Source: Enterococcus avium ATCC 14025 (GTDB taxonomy: Bacteria; Bacillota; Bacilli; Lactobacillales; Enterococcaceae). Taken from it: a stretch of DNA of 64,000 bases. Below the pieces are notes generated by a model. It saw only the letters and a list, made by a program, of their open reading frames with translations, had not been told where the DNA came from and did not search any database. The translations under genes and the position numbers were made by a program. Of the stretch, positions 19,676-28,519 are shown piece by piece. Within the stretch, counting starts at the first letter, position 1. Each line of letters begins with the position of its first letter. The stretch covers positions 161,641 to 225,640 of the forward strand of contig NZ_KE136362.1 of the NCBI RefSeq assembly GCF_000406965.1, read 5' to 3'.

Positions 19676-19975
19676 TTAATAGCCATAACGAATGTATGAT
19701 AAGGTAAGTAGCTGCTTTAATTTCTTTGCTTGCTTAGTGGATAAGGAAATAGCCTTTTTGTTTAAGATGTTGGAAATCTCTACATTCATTTGACTCAGAA
19801 TACATGGAATAGGGCGTTCTTCTTTTCTTAATTCATTTTGATAGTTAGCTAATACTTTTTGTAGTGCTTGACTATTTTGATCTGTGTCTAATTCTCTTAG
19901 GATTTCTGTAATGAGTGCGAGAGCTTGATCGCTGCGTTCTTTTCCACCTGAGAACCAGTTTAGTTTTGACATCAT
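19676..19975 (-). CDS. Bacteriocin immunity protein, EntA/PedB-like (orphan)
   Basis: 99 aa, charged and helical, with no signal or membrane segment. The C-terminal half (LSTKQAKKLKQLLTLSYIRYGY) and the middle (LRKEERPIPCILSQMNVEISNIL) resemble the four-helix immunity proteins of class IIa bacteriocins, which bind the mannose-PTS receptor together with the bacteriocin from the cytoplasmic side. No YGNGV-type peptide, ABC exporter or three-component regulator lies nearby, so this looks like an orphan immunity gene. A perfect AAGGAG precedes the ATG. The upstream 9-bp inverted repeat TTACTCAAG/CTTGAGTAA (19994-20002, 20049-20057) may be regulatory. Confidence 0.75.
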   Translation of the reverse strand: MMSKLNWFSGGKERSDQALALITEILRELDTDQNSQALQKVLANYQNELRKEERPIPCILSQMNVEISNILNKKAISLSTKQAKKLKQLLTLSYIRYGY

Positions 19976-20366
19976 GTTTCACTCCTTAATTATTTACTCA
20001 AGGAGGAGACTGTAGATTACTCTTTGGTCTGCTGGCTTTGCCTAAATTCTTGAGTAAGGATATAATCACAAGATACGCTAACTCCTCATTATTTGCCACT
20101 GTTAGCCTATTCAATATTTTAGGAGAAAGCTTCAACTCAAATATCTTGAACGTCAGAAAATTATTCTAAAATAAAAAGTACTGTCATTATGCTAATAAAT
20201 AGCCGCTGTATTAGTGTGATGTTGCTTATAGCAGCAAAGAAACATGGGTTTTTAGAAAAAATAGACACTGCTATTTAAAAAACGCTTCATTTATTTAAAA
20301 GGATAGCTTCAAAGCAAGAATTCATTTAAAATAGAGTACAAGAAAAGAAAGAATGGGAGTAAAAGG
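19976..20366. other. Divergent intergenic region, immunity gene / mprF
   Basis: 391 bases. On the reverse strand I see the ribosome binding site of the immunity gene, the 9-bp inverted repeat and a weak TG-extended -10 (GATTATAT) just before it. On the forward strand there is an A/T-rich stretch with TAAAAT near 20330 and the mprF site GGGAG. A reverse GTG-initiated frame of about 32 codons crosses the repeat but has no ribosome binding site and no leader-peptide features. No gene is called. Confidence 0.5.
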
Positions 20367-22928
20367 ATGACGACAATCAGTCGCTGGTTCAAACGGCATG
20401 CTACATTATTAAAAATCATCTTCTTTGGGATTGTTTTATTTTTCGTGGCGAATCAAGTGAAAAATATCGCTCATGGAATGAGTTGGCAAACCGTTTGGCA
20501 AACGATCAAGCAACAGGATCAAGTAGCATTATTAAGTATGTTTGGGATCGGCCTTTGTGGTGTTCTGCCCATGCTTTTATATGATCACGTGGCAATCACG
20601 ACACTCGAAGCGACGGGACGTCCGCGAATGAATTTTAAAGAATGGCTAGTTTCTGCCTGGACCACTAATACAATCAATAATTTGGCCGGATTCGGCGGTG
20701 TGGTCGGAGTGAGTCTGCGCTCTAGTTTTTACGGTAAGGGGATGGAGAAGAAAAAAGTACTGGCTGTGATCTCCAAGATTGCTATTTTCATGCTAGCGGG
20801 GCTTTCCATCATGGCCTTCATTACGTCTTTAGATTTGATTATTTTTCGAACACAAAATCCCTTTGTGCGTTATCGTTTTTGGTTATTAGCAGGTGGTGCT
20901 TTTGCGCCGCTTTTATTAATTTTTGTTTATAGTCGACGCCGTACGATTTTTAAAGAGTTTCGGCTGAAACAAATTTTTGAATTGTATTTAGCATCATTGG
21001 GCCAATGGTTAGGTGCGCTGATAGTCTTCTTATCGGTTGGCTATTTGATGGGTGTGAAATTGAATATCGGTGATATTTATCCAATGTTTGTGATTGCGAC
21101 TGGTCTAGGGATGCTGACGATGGTGCCAGGTGGCGCGGGAACATTTGATGTGATGATGATTTTGGGTTTGGGGCATCTCGGGTTGAATCAAAGTACAGCG
21201 GTCGTTTGGATCTTGTTTTATCGAATATTTTATTACCTAGTTCCTTTTATAACGGGTATCATAATTTTTTTGACTAATACCAGTGTCAAAATGAATCGTT
21301 ATTTTGATAATCTGCCGCGTGTGCTTTCACAAAAATTTGCTCATGTCATTATGGTCAGTGCCGTTTATTTTGCTGGAATTATGATGATTCTATTATCTAC
21401 ATTAACAAACTTATCTAATATCAGCCGCCTATTTCAAGTACTACTGCCGTTCTCCTTTGATTTTCTGGATCAGACATTGAACTTATTGATTGGTTTCTTG
21501 CTTCTGGGATTTGCTAGAGGAATCTCGCAAAAAGTAAAGCGGGCATTTTGGCCAACAATCTTATTATTGATCTTTGGGATTATTAATACGGTAGCGCGGA
21601 CAGCATCTGTTCGTTTGATTGTTGTTTATCTGGTGATTTTATTGATCGTCTGGATGTCTCGACGGGAATTTTACCGAGAACGGTTTGTGTATTCTTGGGG
21701 AGCGTTGGTTTTTGATGGAATTTTATTCGGTCTGCTCTTCATTTTTTATGCGGTAGCAGGCTATCACAGTGGTCAGATCTGGAGTACGGAACGGTTATCG
21801 GCGAAATATTTTGCCTTCCCGTCAGAAGAAATATGGTTCTCCGGTTTAGTCGGATTGATTTTATCAATTTTATGTTTAGCGATCCTCTATCAATATTTAA
21901 CGCAAAGTGAGACAAAACTGGGAGCTGCTTGGGATGAGAAACGCTTCAACTATTTAATCAATCGCTATGGCGGCACGCCTGCTAGTCATTATTTACGAGT
22001 ATCGGGCTATCAGTATTTTTATTATCAAGAAAACGGCAACGATCAAATCGTTTTTGGTTTTCAGACGCGAGCAAATAAGTGTTTTGTTCTGGGCGATCCT
22101 GTGGGCAATCCTGAAAAATGGCAGGCGGCTACTTTTGCCTTTATGGAACATGCAGATAAGTTGGGCTATCAGCTGGCCTTTTATAAAATATCAGAAGAGT
22201 ACGTTCTACTTCTACATGATTTAGGCTTTCATTTTGATAAGATCGGTGAGACGGGGGTTACGGATTTCACTCGTCATAAACATGATGTTTTTTCTGATCG
22301 CTTTGAATTTAAACGCTTGACAAACGAGGGGTATCAATTTATTTATTTTGAAAATCTGCCAGAGGAAGTTTTTGAGGAGCTAGAGGAAATTTCAGATGAA
22401 TGGTTGAATGGTGAAAAGGAAAAATGTTTCTCAGTAGGCCGCTTTGATCGTGGGTACATTGAAACAAGTAATGTTGGAATTGCACGTGATCCGCAAAATC
22501 GGATTGTCGGATTTATCACTGAACAGCCAATCAATAAGGAGAAGGCGTCCTTTGATCTTTTACGTTTCCGAAACGATGTACCGAATGAGCTGCCGACTTT
22601 TCTAAAGCTGCATTTGATGGATGAGTTGAAACGACAAGGATATTGTGAAGTATATCAAGGCATGGCGCCTTTAGCCAAAGTTGGCGAGACTTCTTTTGCT
22701 TTTTTAGGAGAGCGGATCATGAATTTGATCTATAAATATGGTCATTCGATTTATGCTTTTCAACAGGTTACAGAGGAAAAAACGGTTTATGTGGATCGAT
22801 GGCGACCAAGATATTTCGCTTATATGAAGGATAGCAGCTTTTTATTCTCAGCCTTACAATTACTTTATTTAATTGGTCGAGGAAAGAACAAAGGTGTCAC
22901 GATTTCAGAAGAAATGATCGAAGTATAA
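20367..22928 (+). CDS. mprF: Phosphatidylglycerol lysyltransferase / flippase MprF
   Basis: 853 aa. The first ~520 residues are a multi-helix membrane flippase domain (for example GGVVGVSLRSSFYGKGMEKKK and MVPGGAGTFDVMMILGLG). The last ~330 form the cytosolic DUF2156 synthase domain, which transfers lysine from Lys-tRNA to phosphatidylglycerol. The product reduces negative surface charge and protects against cationic peptides and daptomycin. Length and domain order are those of complete MprF proteins. It is monocistronic and ends in a terminator shared with hsp20. Amino-acid specificity (Lys, Ala, Arg) cannot be read from sequence alone. Confidence 0.96.
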   Translation: MTTISRWFKRHATLLKIIFFGIVLFFVANQVKNIAHGMSWQTVWQTIKQQDQVALLSMFGIGLCGVLPMLLYDHVAITTLEATGRPRMNFKEWLVSAWTTNTINNLAGFGGVVGVSLRSSFYGKGMEKKKVLAVISKIAIFMLAGLSIMAFITSLDLIIFRTQNPFVRYRFWLLAGGAFAPLLLIFVYSRRRTIFKEFRLKQIFELYLASLGQWLGALIVFLSVGYLMGVKLNIGDIYPMFVIATGLGMLTMVPGGAGTFDVMMILGLGHLGLNQSTAVVWILFYRIFYYLVPFITGIIIFLTNTSVKMNRYFDNLPRVLSQKFAHVIMVSAVYFAGIMMILLSTLTNLSNISRLFQVLLPFSFDFLDQTLNLLIGFLLLGFARGISQKVKRAFWPTILLLIFGIINTVARTASVRLIVVYLVILLIVWMSRREFYRERFVYSWGALVFDGILFGLLFIFYAVAGYHSGQIWSTERLSAKYFAFPSEEIWFSGLVGLILSILCLAILYQYLTQSETKLGAAWDEKRFNYLINRYGGTPASHYLRVSGYQYFYYQENGNDQIVFGFQTRANKCFVLGDPVGNPEKWQAATFAFMEHADKLGYQLAFYKISEEYVLLLHDLGFHFDKIGETGVTDFTRHKHDVFSDRFEFKRLTNEGYQFIYFENLPEEVFEELEEISDEWLNGEKEKCFSVGRFDRGYIETSNVGIARDPQNRIVGFITEQPINKEKASFDLLRFRNDVPNELPTFLKLHLMDELKRQGYCEVYQGMAPLAKVGETSFAFLGERIMNLIYKYGHSIYAFQQVTEEKTVYVDRWRPRYFAYMKDSSFLFSALQLLYLIGRGKNKGVTISEEMIEV

Positions 22929-22958
22929 AAAGACGAGCCCGTTACGGCTCGTCTTTTT
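22927..22958. terminator. Bidirectional terminator mprF / hsp20
   Basis: AAAAAGACGAGCC pairs exactly with GGCTCGTCTTTTT around CGTTAC, giving T-tracts on both strands. It begins at the mprF stop codon. Confidence 0.93.
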
Positions 22959-22972
22959 CATTCATGCGTACT

Positions 22973-23377
22973 TCAATCAATCGTGATAGATGTACCTTTC
23001 TTTTCTTCGTAATCCGTTCGGGGGAGTATCAACGTGAGCACACCATTTTCAAATTTTGCGCTAATTTTTTCTTCATCAATGCTTTTCACTACAAATTGAC
23101 GGTGGTATGCACTGCTGGAGCGTTCTCGGCGGACAAAACGACCATCATCTTTAACTTCATTTTCGCTCGTGTGTTCGGCATCAATCGAAAGTATCTCATT
23201 CGTATAGTTCACGGAAATTTCTGATTTTTCAAATCCTGGCAGATCCGCTTTGACTTCATAGTGATCATCCATATCGCGAATATCGACACTCATTTTTCGG
23301 TCATCCCAAAACGTGTTCATCAGCTTGCCTACTAATTCTTCTCCATCTAACCAATTATTTTTCGGCAGTAGATTCAT
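22973..23377 (-). CDS. Small heat shock protein, Hsp20/alpha-crystallin family
   Basis: 134 aa. It has the alpha-crystallin beta-sandwich with the typical HYEVKADLPGFEKSEISVNY strand pair and the late motif ENGVLTLILPR, which is the family signature. It is an ATP-independent holdase. GGAGGAAT precedes the ATG at 23377. I looked for CIRCE (TTAGCACTC-N9-GAGTGCTAA) and CtsR heptad operators in the upstream 150 bases and saw neither, so its control is not evident. Confidence 0.94.
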   Translation of the reverse strand: MNLLPKNNWLDGEELVGKLMNTFWDDRKMSVDIRDMDDHYEVKADLPGFEKSEISVNYTNEILSIDAEHTSENEVKDDGRFVRRERSSSAYHRQFVVKSIDEEKISAKFENGVLTLILPRTDYEEKKGTSITID

Positions 23378-23554
23378 CTGGTATTCCTCCTATTTTATAT
23401 TATCCCGGCGTGCAACATTGTTCTTTCTTTCATGGTAAAGCCTCAGGTGGAATTATTCAACTAATTTAGGGCGCCTATGCTAGAATGAATTATCTATACA
23501 TTTATTATGGGCTATGATAGAATCGTCTAGTGAAAAATTTGAACGGGTGAGAAA

Positions 23555-24406
23555 ATGGAAATTATGGAGAAAGCCCCAGCGAAAATCAATTTGGGCCTCG
23601 ATATTTTAGGCAAACGACCAGATGGCTTGCATGAATTGGCGATGGTCATGGCCAGCATCGACCTAGCAGATCGTTTGTATTTGGAAGAAATTCCGGAAAA
23701 TAAAATCATCATTGAGACCAATAAGGCTTTTTTACCCACCGATAAAAAGAATCATGTTTATGAAGCGCTAGAACTGGTTAAGGAGCGCTTTGAGATAAAA
23801 CAGGGCTTACGGGTCAAAATTCATAAAGAAATTCCTGTAGCGGCCGGTTTAGGCGGCGGCTCAACGGATTCAGCGGCGGCTTTACGAGCGGTAAACCGTT
23901 TATGGAATTTGGGATTATCAGTTAAGGAATTGGCTAGCTTAGGTGCTGAGGTTGGTTCAGATGTTCCCTATTGTGTATATGGACAAACCTCGTTAGTCGA
24001 AGGCTTTGGTGAGAAAGTGACCCCGATTGCTCCAATGCCGCAGTGTTGGGTAGTGGTGGTTAAGCCGCGGATGAGTGTATCGACACGCACGATTTTTGCT
24101 AAGATTGTAATGGAGGATTTATATCATCCGGATATTCCAGCGCTGGTCTCAGCTATTGAAGAAAATGATTACCAGAAGATGACCCAAAACTTAGGGAATT
24201 CGATGGAAGTCGTAACAATTAAAAAGCATCCGATCATCCAGCAGCTAAAAGATCGTATGCTGAAATATGGCGCAGATGCTGCGATGATGAGCGGCAGTGG
24301 TCCTACGGTGTATGCGCTGTGTCATAAGTATTCCCGCGCGAAGCATGTGTTCAATGCACTGAAAGGTTTTTGTGATGAAGTATATCTAGTGCGGACATTA
24401 AAGTAA
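23555..24406 (+). CDS. ispE: 4-diphosphocytidyl-2-C-methyl-D-erythritol kinase
   Basis: 283 aa GHMP kinase. The N-terminal KAPAKINLGLDILGKRPDG and the ATP loop PVAAGLGGGSTDSAAALRA are both present, as is the late GSGPTVYAL. It phosphorylates CDP-methylerythritol in the MEP isoprenoid pathway. Enterococci make isoprenoids mainly through mevalonate and many retain only this homologue, so its real substrate is uncertain. It starts after an extended -10 (TGATAGAAT near 23514-23522) and ends in a terminator, so it is a single-gene unit. Confidence 0.9.
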   Translation: MEIMEKAPAKINLGLDILGKRPDGLHELAMVMASIDLADRLYLEEIPENKIIIETNKAFLPTDKKNHVYEALELVKERFEIKQGLRVKIHKEIPVAAGLGGGSTDSAAALRAVNRLWNLGLSVKELASLGAEVGSDVPYCVYGQTSLVEGFGEKVTPIAPMPQCWVVVVKPRMSVSTRTIFAKIVMEDLYHPDIPALVSAIEENDYQKMTQNLGNSMEVVTIKKHPIIQQLKDRMLKYGADAAMMSGSGPTVYALCHKYSRAKHVFNALKGFCDEVYLVRTLK

Positions 24407-24420
24407 AAAATCTGCGACTA

Positions 24421-24456
24421 AAGCATTTTTCCAACTTTTGGAAAGGTGCTTTTTTC
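24421..24456 (+). terminator. Terminator after ispE
   Basis: AAGCA...TTTCCAA pairs with TTGGAAA...TGCTT around CTT, and six T residues follow. Confidence 0.85.
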
Positions 24457-24605
24457 ATTTTAACAGTTTTGAAACAAAGTGGCTTTTAAACAAAAAAGTA
24501 GACGGCTATCTTCTATGATGTGTTAGATAAAGTTTCATTCAATGGATAAAATAACGTTTGCTGAAAAGAAAAACGAATACAGGTTTGATCCTTCATATGA
24601 ATGAA

Positions 24606-24698
24606 ATATCATTTATATTACGGTTTATCAGCCTTATTCGTATTCAAATCGTAATTTTTACGTTTTGTGTTGACGGATAGAAAAACATCTGTTAAATT
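24606..24698 (+). promoter_or_regulatory. Zur-type zinc operator(s) and promoter of the adcACB operon
   Basis: The 21-mer at 24646-24666, starting AAATCGTAAT and ending TTTACGTTTT, matches 18 of 20 defined positions of the Bacillus Zur box. A weaker copy (ending ATTACGGTTT) lies at 24606-24626, centre-to-centre 40 bp, on the same DNA face. The promoter TTGACG (24670-24675) - 17 - TAAATT (24693-24698) follows directly, so repressor bound to the strong box would abut the -35. Zinc-replete repression is inferred. Confidence 0.75.
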
Positions 24699-24738
24699 AA
24701 TCTTTGTCTTAAAACGAGAAGAGAAGGTGTTTAGATAG

Positions 24739-25704
24739 ATGAAGATGCAAAAAGGACTACTTTTACTAGGAACTGTGGTACTATCTGTTTTGCTGACTGC
24801 TTGCGGTGGACAAGAGAAAAAAGAGGCCTCATCCAATGAAAAAATTCAGGTGATGACGACGTTTTACCCAATGTACGAATTCACCAAACAGGTGGTAGGA
24901 GATAAAGGCGATGTAGAATTGCTGATTCCTGCAGGTACCGAACCCCATGATTTTGAACCATCAGCCAAAGATTTGGCAAAAATTTCAGATTCTGATGTCT
25001 TTGTCTATAATAGTCCAGAGCTAGAAACGTGGACAGATAATTTGACGGATACGATTGATACGAAACAAACGGAAATCATTCAAGCTTCTAAAGATATCAA
25101 ATTGATGGAAGGCACAGAGCATGACCACGAAGAAGCACATGATCATGACACTCAGGAACATGAAGAACACGGACATTCACATGAATTAGATCCCCATGTT
25201 TGGTTGGATCCTGCTTTGGCAATCAAGGAAGTCGAAACAATCCGTGATCAGCTAAGTAAAAAATATCCAGATGACAAAGCAGCATTTGAAAAAAATGCGG
25301 CAAGCTATATTGATGAATTAAAGAAATTAGATGAAGAGTTTCAAACAGCATTTAAGGACGCGAAGAATAAAACCTTTGTGACGCAGCATGCGGCATTTGG
25401 CTATTTAGCTAACCAGTATGGGTTAACCCAAGAAGCGATTGCCGGCATTTCCCCCGATCAAGAACCGTCACCAAGTCGTCTGAGCGAGTTGAAACATTAT
25501 GTGGATGACAACCAAGTGAAGGTCATTTATTTTGAAGAGAATGCTTCTTCAAAAGTTGCCGAGACTTTGTCTAAAGAAACTGGCGTGAAATTGGAAGTCT
25601 TGAATCCATTAGAGAGTTTGACAGATAAGCAAATCAAAGATGGTGAAGACTATCTTTCTGTTATGCGTGAGAATTTGACCGCATTGAAGGAAAGTATTCA
25701 TTAG
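24739..25704 (+). CDS. adcA: Zinc ABC transporter substrate-binding lipoprotein
   Basis: 321 aa. A lipoprotein signal ends in the lipobox LLTAC (Cys about residue 21). The cluster A-I metal-binding fold follows, with His ligands in [11 protein letters not shown] and [10 protein letters not shown]. The histidine-rich loop [23 protein letters not shown] between them is diagnostic of zinc rather than manganese binders. It captures Zn2+ outside the membrane and passes it to AdcB. It is first of the adcA-adcC-adcB operon, with Zur-type operators upstream. It lacks the C-terminal ZinT domain found in the longer streptococcal AdcA. Confidence 0.93.
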   Translation: MKMQKGLLLLGTVVLSVLLTACGGQEKKEASSNEKIQVMTTFYPMYEFTKQVVGDKGDVELLIPAGTEPHDFEPSAKDLAKISDSDVFVYNSPELETWTDNLTDTIDTKQTEIIQASKDIKLMEGTEHDHEEAHDHDTQEHEEHGHSHELDPHVWLDPALAIKEVETIRDQLSKKYPDDKAAFEKNAASYIDELKKLDEEFQTAFKDAKNKTFVTQHAAFGYLANQYGLTQEAIAGISPDQEPSPSRLSELKHYVDDNQVKVIYFEENASSKVAETLSKETGVKLEVLNPLESLTDKQIKDGEDYLSVMRENLTALKESIH

Positions 25705-25721
25705 TAAAAGGAGCGAAAAAA

Positions 25722-26402
25722 ATGTCGTATATCGAGGTAGAAGACCTCTCATTCTATTATGACAACGAACCTGTATTAGAAAATGTGTCCTATCGTGTGG
25801 ACCCTGGCGAATTTGTCATTTTAACGGGAGAAAATGGTGCCGCAAAATCGACATTGATCAAAGCGACATTAGGGCTATTAAAGCCGAGTAGCGGAAAAGT
25901 TATGATTGCAAAGAAGAATGCCGAAGGGAAAAAATTGAGTATCGGCTATATTCCACAACAAGTAGCATCGTTCAATGCCGGTTTTCCTAGTACCGTTTTA
26001 GAATTGGTGGAATCTGGCCGCTATCCACAAGGAAAATGGTTCAAAAAGTTATCTGAACGCGACCATGAACATGTACAAAAGGCGTTGGAGTCAGTAGATA
26101 TGTGGAATATGCGTCACAAGAAGGTAGGAGAATTATCTGGTGGGCAAAAACAGCGAATCAGTTTGGCACGGTTATTTGCTAAAGATCCGGATTTATTTGT
26201 TCTAGATGAGCCGACAACGGGAATGGATGAAAAATCCCGCAATGATTTTTATAATTTACTGCGCCACAGTGCTCATGTGCACGGTAAAAGTATCTTAATG
26301 ATTACCCACGATCATGAGGACACCAAAAAATATATTGATCGCCACATTCGATTGGTGCGAAAGGAGAATTCAAAATGGCGTTGCTTTCATATGAATTCAT
26401 GA
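25722..26402 (+). CDS. adcC: Zinc ABC transporter ATP-binding protein
   Basis: 226 aa ABC ATPase. Walker A reads GENGAAKST (an Ala in place of the usual Gly before Lys), the signature is LSGGQKQR, Walker B is [10 protein letters not shown] and the H-loop is MITHDHED. It powers uptake of zinc delivered by AdcA. The gene starts 17 bases after adcA and overlaps the permease gene by 28 bases, which indicates strict co-translation. Confidence 0.94.
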   Translation: MSYIEVEDLSFYYDNEPVLENVSYRVDPGEFVILTGENGAAKSTLIKATLGLLKPSSGKVMIAKKNAEGKKLSIGYIPQQVASFNAGFPSTVLELVESGRYPQGKWFKKLSERDHEHVQKALESVDMWNMRHKKVGELSGGQKQRISLARLFAKDPDLFVLDEPTTGMDEKSRNDFYNLLRHSAHVHGKSILMITHDHEDTKKYIDRHIRLVRKENSKWRCFHMNS

Positions 26403-27205
26403 GACGTGCCTTCTTAGCCGCGATTTTTATCGCCGGAATCGCTCCAATGTTGGGAGTCTTTCTAGTGATTCGACGACAGTCGTTAATGGCGGATACTCTA
26501 TCCCACGTTTCGCTGGCAGGAGTAGCATTAGGCTTCTTCTTGAATTTGAATCCGACGGGAACAACGTTGTTAGTAGTGGTTGTTGCCGCAATCATCATGG
26601 AATATTTACAGAATATGTATAGCTCTTATTCGGAAATTTCCATTGCGATCTTAATGGCAGCCGGCCTAGCCATCGCATTGGTATTAATGAGCCTGGCTCC
26701 GGGAAGCTCGGCAGTCAGCATCCAATCGTATCTATTTGGTTCGATCGTGACGATTACTTGGCAACAGGTTATCTTTTTAGGAATTCTCTTTGTTTTAGTC
26801 GGTATTTTATTCCTGCTATTCAAGCGACCTATGTATGTATTGACCTTTGATGAAGATATCGCGGCTGTTGATGGTCTGCCTGTTCGTATGATGTCGATGA
26901 TTTTCAATGTTGTGACGGGAGTAGCTATTGCAATTATGATTCCAATCGCAGGAGCCTTGTTAATCTCAGCTATCATGGTATTGCCAGCGGCAATCGGTAT
27001 GCGGGTAGGAAAAAGTTTTAACATTGTGATCTTCGTCAGCGTGCTTGTTGGCTTTATTGGAATGATTGGTGGTCTGACTGGTTCATATTATTTAGATACA
27101 CCGCCGGGTGCGACGATCACACTTGGTTTTATCTTATTGTTTTTAGTAATCAATGGAATCCGTCAGTTGCGGATCTTGGTTCAACGAAAACAGATGCAAA
27201 ATTAG
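26375..27205 (+). CDS. adcB: Zinc ABC transporter permease
   Basis: 276 aa, ABC-3 family permease with about eight membrane helices, for example [23 protein letters not shown] and [12 protein letters not shown]. It forms the membrane channel for AdcA/AdcC. The start lies inside the end of adcC after AAAGGAG. A terminator overlaps its stop codon, so the operon is exactly adcA-adcC-adcB. Confidence 0.94.
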   Translation: MALLSYEFMRRAFLAAIFIAGIAPMLGVFLVIRRQSLMADTLSHVSLAGVALGFFLNLNPTGTTLLVVVVAAIIMEYLQNMYSSYSEISIAILMAAGLAIALVLMSLAPGSSAVSIQSYLFGSIVTITWQQVIFLGILFVLVGILFLLFKRPMYVLTFDEDIAAVDGLPVRMMSMIFNVVTGVAIAIMIPIAGALLISAIMVLPAAIGMRVGKSFNIVIFVSVLVGFIGMIGGLTGSYYLDTPPGATITLGFILLFLVINGIRQLRILVQRKQMQN

Positions 27206-27234
27206 AGGAAAGCGAAAGCTTTTCCTCTTTTTTT
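27204..27234 (+). terminator. Terminator of the adc operon
   Basis: AGAGGAAAGC-GAAA-GCTTTTCCTCT with a GNRA tetraloop followed by seven T residues. The stem begins inside the adcB stop codon. Confidence 0.94.
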
Positions 27235-27249
27235 GCAAAATAATTAATA

Positions 27250-27262
27250 AATTCCGAACTTT
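27250..27262 (+). promoter_or_regulatory. PurBox ahead of purR
   Basis: The 13-mer ATTCCGAACTTTT region fits the lactococcal PurBox consensus AWWWCCGAACWWT at every position. A degenerate second box with core TCGAAT lies 32 bases downstream. A likely -10 (TATAAT, 27309-27314) follows, so PurR probably controls its own gene. The lactococcal orthologue is a PRPP-dependent activator. Confidence 0.65.
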
Positions 27263-27381
27263 TAAACTTTAAAACAAGAAAATGCTCGAATTTTATCAGC
27301 TAAACCCTTATAATGGGAAACGATAAATCAGAATAGGCGATCATCTGCTTTTTCTTTATAAGAGTTAAGCGATGATAGGCA

Positions 27382-27532
27382 TTGAGCATCAACCTTTTTT
27401 CATCAAGAAAAAATACATTAATACGAAATAGGATGCCAGTTCCACTTTGAACTTTAGTTCATTAGTGGAATGGTATTCGTTTTGAGCATCAACCTTTTTC
27501 ACCAAGAAAAAATACATTAATACGAAATAGGA
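27382..27532 (+). repeat. Tandem duplication in the purR leader
   Basis: A ~51-bp segment from TTGAGCATCAACC to ACGAAATAGGA occurs twice (27382-27433 and 27482-27532), exactly 100 bases apart and nearly identical. The second copy supplies the purR ribosome binding site. The first ends at a decoy copy of it. Between them lies a hairpin (TTCCACT/AGTGGAA enclosing TGAAC/GTTCA). Confidence 0.85.
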
Positions 27533-27541
27533 GTGAATTAC

Positions 27542-28360
27542 GTGAAAGTGCGTCGAAGTGAACGATTAATCGACATGACACAATATTTGTTGGATCATCC
27601 ACATGACTTGATCCCATTGACTTTTTTTGCGGCTCGATACGGTTCAGCCAAATCTTCTATCAGTGAAGACTTAGCAATTGTAAAGAAAACCTTCAAGGAA
27701 CGAGGAACAGGCTTTCTAGAAACGATTCCTGGTGCTGCCGGCGGTGTTGTCTTTACACCAAGTATTACGGATGCAGAAGCACAGGAATATATCGAATCTT
27801 TGGCTGAGCGTTTGTCTGAAGAGGATCGTTTATTGCCAGGCGGATATGTATATCTATCTGATATGTTGGGTCAGCCTGACTTATTACGTAAAGTTGGACG
27901 AATCATTGCGGCGCAATATTTAGATAAAAAAGTTGATGCAGTCATGACGGTTGCTACTAAAGGCGTACCAATCGCGCAAGCAGTCTCTTATTATTTGAAT
28001 GCCCCATTCGTAATCGTTCGTCGCGACTCGAAAATTACAGAAGGTTCGACAGTTAGTGTGAACTATGTTTCTGGCTCATCAGAACGGATCGAAAAAATGG
28101 AGCTGTCAAAGCGCAGCTTAAAACGCGGTTCAAAGGTTTTGATTGTGGATGATTTCATGAAGGGCGGAGGTACCGTCAATGGAATGAAGAGCCTGATTGA
28201 AGAATTTGAAGCAGAACTTGTAGGAATTACTGTCTTTGCTGAGTCTAAGTTTAAAGGCGAGCGGGCTATTGACGACTATAATTCGTTGCTATTTGTTCAA
28301 GACGTTGATACTAGTACGAAAACTATCAGTGTTGTACCTGGTAATTGCTTCAATAAATAG
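27542..28360 (+). CDS. purR: Pur operon regulator PurR
   Basis: 272 aa. An N-terminal winged helix (about 1-72) is fused to a type I phosphoribosyltransferase-like domain whose PRPP loop is VLIVDDFMKGGGT. Gram-positive PurR senses PRPP and regulates purine synthesis and transport. The GTG at 27542 is chosen over the in-frame GTG at 27533 because the latter overlaps the AGGAG site. glmU and prs follow; prs makes PRPP, the ligand of PurR. Confidence 0.95.
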   Translation: MKVRRSERLIDMTQYLLDHPHDLIPLTFFAARYGSAKSSISEDLAIVKKTFKERGTGFLETIPGAAGGVVFTPSITDAEAQEYIESLAERLSEEDRLLPGGYVYLSDMLGQPDLLRKVGRIIAAQYLDKKVDAVMTVATKGVPIAQAVSYYLNAPFVIVRRDSKITEGSTVSVNYVSGSSERIEKMELSKRSLKRGSKVLIVDDFMKGGGTVNGMKSLIEEFEAELVGITVFAESKFKGERAIDDYNSLLFVQDVDTSTKTISVVPGNCFNK

Positions 28361-28370
28361 ACAATAAGAA

Positions 28371-28434
28371 TGCTAGGTTTTTAAGACTCTCTCTAGTTTT
28401 TTTCTTTGAGAGAGTCTAATGAGCTAGCCTTTTT
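28371..28434 (+). terminator. Terminator after purR
   Basis: AGACTCTCTC (28384-28393) pairs with GAGAGAGTCT (28408-28417), extended by an outer GCTAG/CTAGC, and a TTTTTT run follows. Confidence 0.85.
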
Positions 28435-28519
28435 TGCGTGTGGCTAGTAAAATGGACTACGGATTTCAAATATCAATGGTAAATTTAAAATGAATAGAAT
28501 GAAATAGGAGTGACTTCTT

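Noticed and set aside
19994..20100. Possible bacteriocin precursor on the reverse strand upstream of the immunity gene
   Set aside because: The only frame is a ~32-codon GTG start with no ribosome binding site, no double-glycine leader and no YGNGV motif.
22964..23224. Forward open frame opposite hsp20
   Set aside because: It is the shadow of the Hsp20 coding sequence, which carries the full alpha-crystallin signature.
22973..23550. CIRCE or CtsR operator at hsp20
   Set aside because: Neither the 9-9-9 CIRCE repeat nor the GGTCAAA heptad pair is present.
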